13,811 nucleotides of DNA from NCBI GenBank assembly GCA_015265235.1, contig JABZYJ010000042.1, forward strand, positions 1 to 13,811, in the 5' to 3' direction. Both the position numbers and the translations under genes were made by a program. This document shows positions 13,272 to 13,811 of the stretch, piece by piece. Under the pieces are notes generated by a model that was not told where the DNA came from, made no database searches, and was given only the letters and a program-made list of their open reading frames with translations. Every line of letters starts with the position of its first letter. Positions within the stretch are counted from its first letter, which is position 1. The DNA is from Selenomonas sp. (GTDB taxonomy: Bacteria > Bacillota > Negativicutes > Selenomonadales > Selenomonadaceae).

Positions 13272-13811
13272 ACCCTATTTGAGAAAAACAAGAAATGCAG
13301 CTTATCCTCTATACGCCGCATGCTCTCATCCGACAGACAAATCCCTGAGAGCGGATCACGTGTTTTGGTCGGGTGAACAATGCGAATTTTGCTGATCGTG
13401 CATATCTGCCCGAGGTCTGCAACACTGGATTTGTTCATCTTCTCTTCCGCGAAATCAATTACGCTGTTTGCTATGTTTAACTGTTTCTTTACCCGCTTTA
13501 TATCATCGGGAGTGGCGCTTTGTTGAAGTTTTTCTCGTTCTACGCGCCCGATTTCTTTCGCTTTGCTCAGTAGCAAACGAAAAATCTCGGACTGTATATC
13601 AACGTGATATACAGCGCTGTATGGTGTTTCTTTTTCGCGCTTACTTTTTAGAGGGATTACTGTTACTTGCGAGTTCGTTTTTGAATTTTTTACGTCTAAG
13701 ACGATGGCGTAATGACAGCCGCCAAGTTCGCTGCCAATCCGATAGCCAAAGTTCACATATACAATTTGCCCTCGTTGATATTTTATATTGAATCGAGGAT
13801 TGAATGTATCC
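13268..13811 (-). CDS. MazF/PemK-like toxin, 5' end outside window
   Basis: The minus-strand frame is open to the window edge (180 residues visible). A GTG at 13756 is internal: eighteen more in-frame codons upstream continue the fold (RGQIVYVNFGYRIGSELGG). The segment from RGQIVYVNF through YAIVLD to VTVIPLKSK matches the N-terminal strands of MazF/PemK ribonuclease toxins. The protein is longer than classical MazF (about 110 residues), with a helical, charged region (about 80-130 of the visible part) before the final strands. Antitoxin and start would lie beyond 13811. Targets and activity are unknown. Confidence 0.75.
   Translation of the reverse strand, partial: DTFNPRFNIKYQRGQIVYVNFGYRIGSELGGCHYAIVLDVKNSKTNSQVTVIPLKSKREKETPYSAVYHVDIQSEIFRLLLSKAKEIGRVEREKLQQSATPDDIKRVKKQLNIANSVIDFAEEKMNKSSVADLGQICTISKIRIVHPTKTRDPLSGICLSDESMRRIEDKLHFLFFSNRV

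Overview
The window looks like a chromosomal accessory region of a moderately GC-rich Firmicute. The best fit is Negativicutes (Selenomonas or a relative), judged from the Gram-positive-type Shine-Dalgarno (SD) sites (AGGAGG, GGAGG), the type I-C repeat and the gene style. The genus is an inference and was not tested. Four blocks can be read.

(1) Positions 1-4027, minus strand except for one possible RNA. A three-gene operon comes first in transcription order: a 49-residue zinc-finger-like protein, a Ycf46-like AAA+ ATPase, and an unknown protein cut by the window edge. A class I SAM methyltransferase with its own terminator follows, then a probable plus-strand structured RNA ending in an intrinsic terminator. 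Last come a membrane-anchored unknown protein and a 43-codon remnant of another gene.

(2) Positions 4100-5273: an IS30-family insertion sequence with 21-bp imperfect terminal inverted repeats and an apparently intact DDE transposase.

(3) Positions 5274-11630: a type I-C CRISPR-Cas locus on the plus strand. Only about the last 139 codons of cas3 remain, butted against the IS. The rest of cas3 is not on the other side of the IS. cas5c, cas8c, cas7c, cas4, cas1 and cas2 are intact and tightly packed (ATGA-type overlaps). cas8c carries an in-frame internal RBS and GTG start for the small subunit Cas11c. A leader with three palindromes precedes an array of three full repeats, three spacers and a fourth repeat cut after 19 nt. 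By content the locus can make Cascade, process crRNA (Cas5c) and possibly acquire spacers (Cas4-Cas1-Cas2). It lacks the Cas3 nuclease-helicase needed for DNA destruction unless Cas3 is supplied from elsewhere.

(4) Positions 11631-13811: a large serine recombinase whose 3' end lies about 24 bp from the truncated repeat. Its SD sits inside a 15-bp hairpin. Next is a gene-free stretch with two convergent small transcription units, each with a promoter candidate and a strong intrinsic terminator. The last gene is a MazF/PemK-like toxin cut by the window end. This block looks like the edge of a mobile element that joined or truncated the CRISPR array.

The CRISPR locus is therefore damaged at both ends: the IS30 element removed the front of cas3, and the recombinase block abuts the distal end of the array. 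No wholly new system can be proved from sequence alone. The most promising unknowns are the AAA+ operon, the structured RNA at about 3080-3244, the leader palindromes, and the recombinase SD hairpin with its neighbouring small RNA pair.
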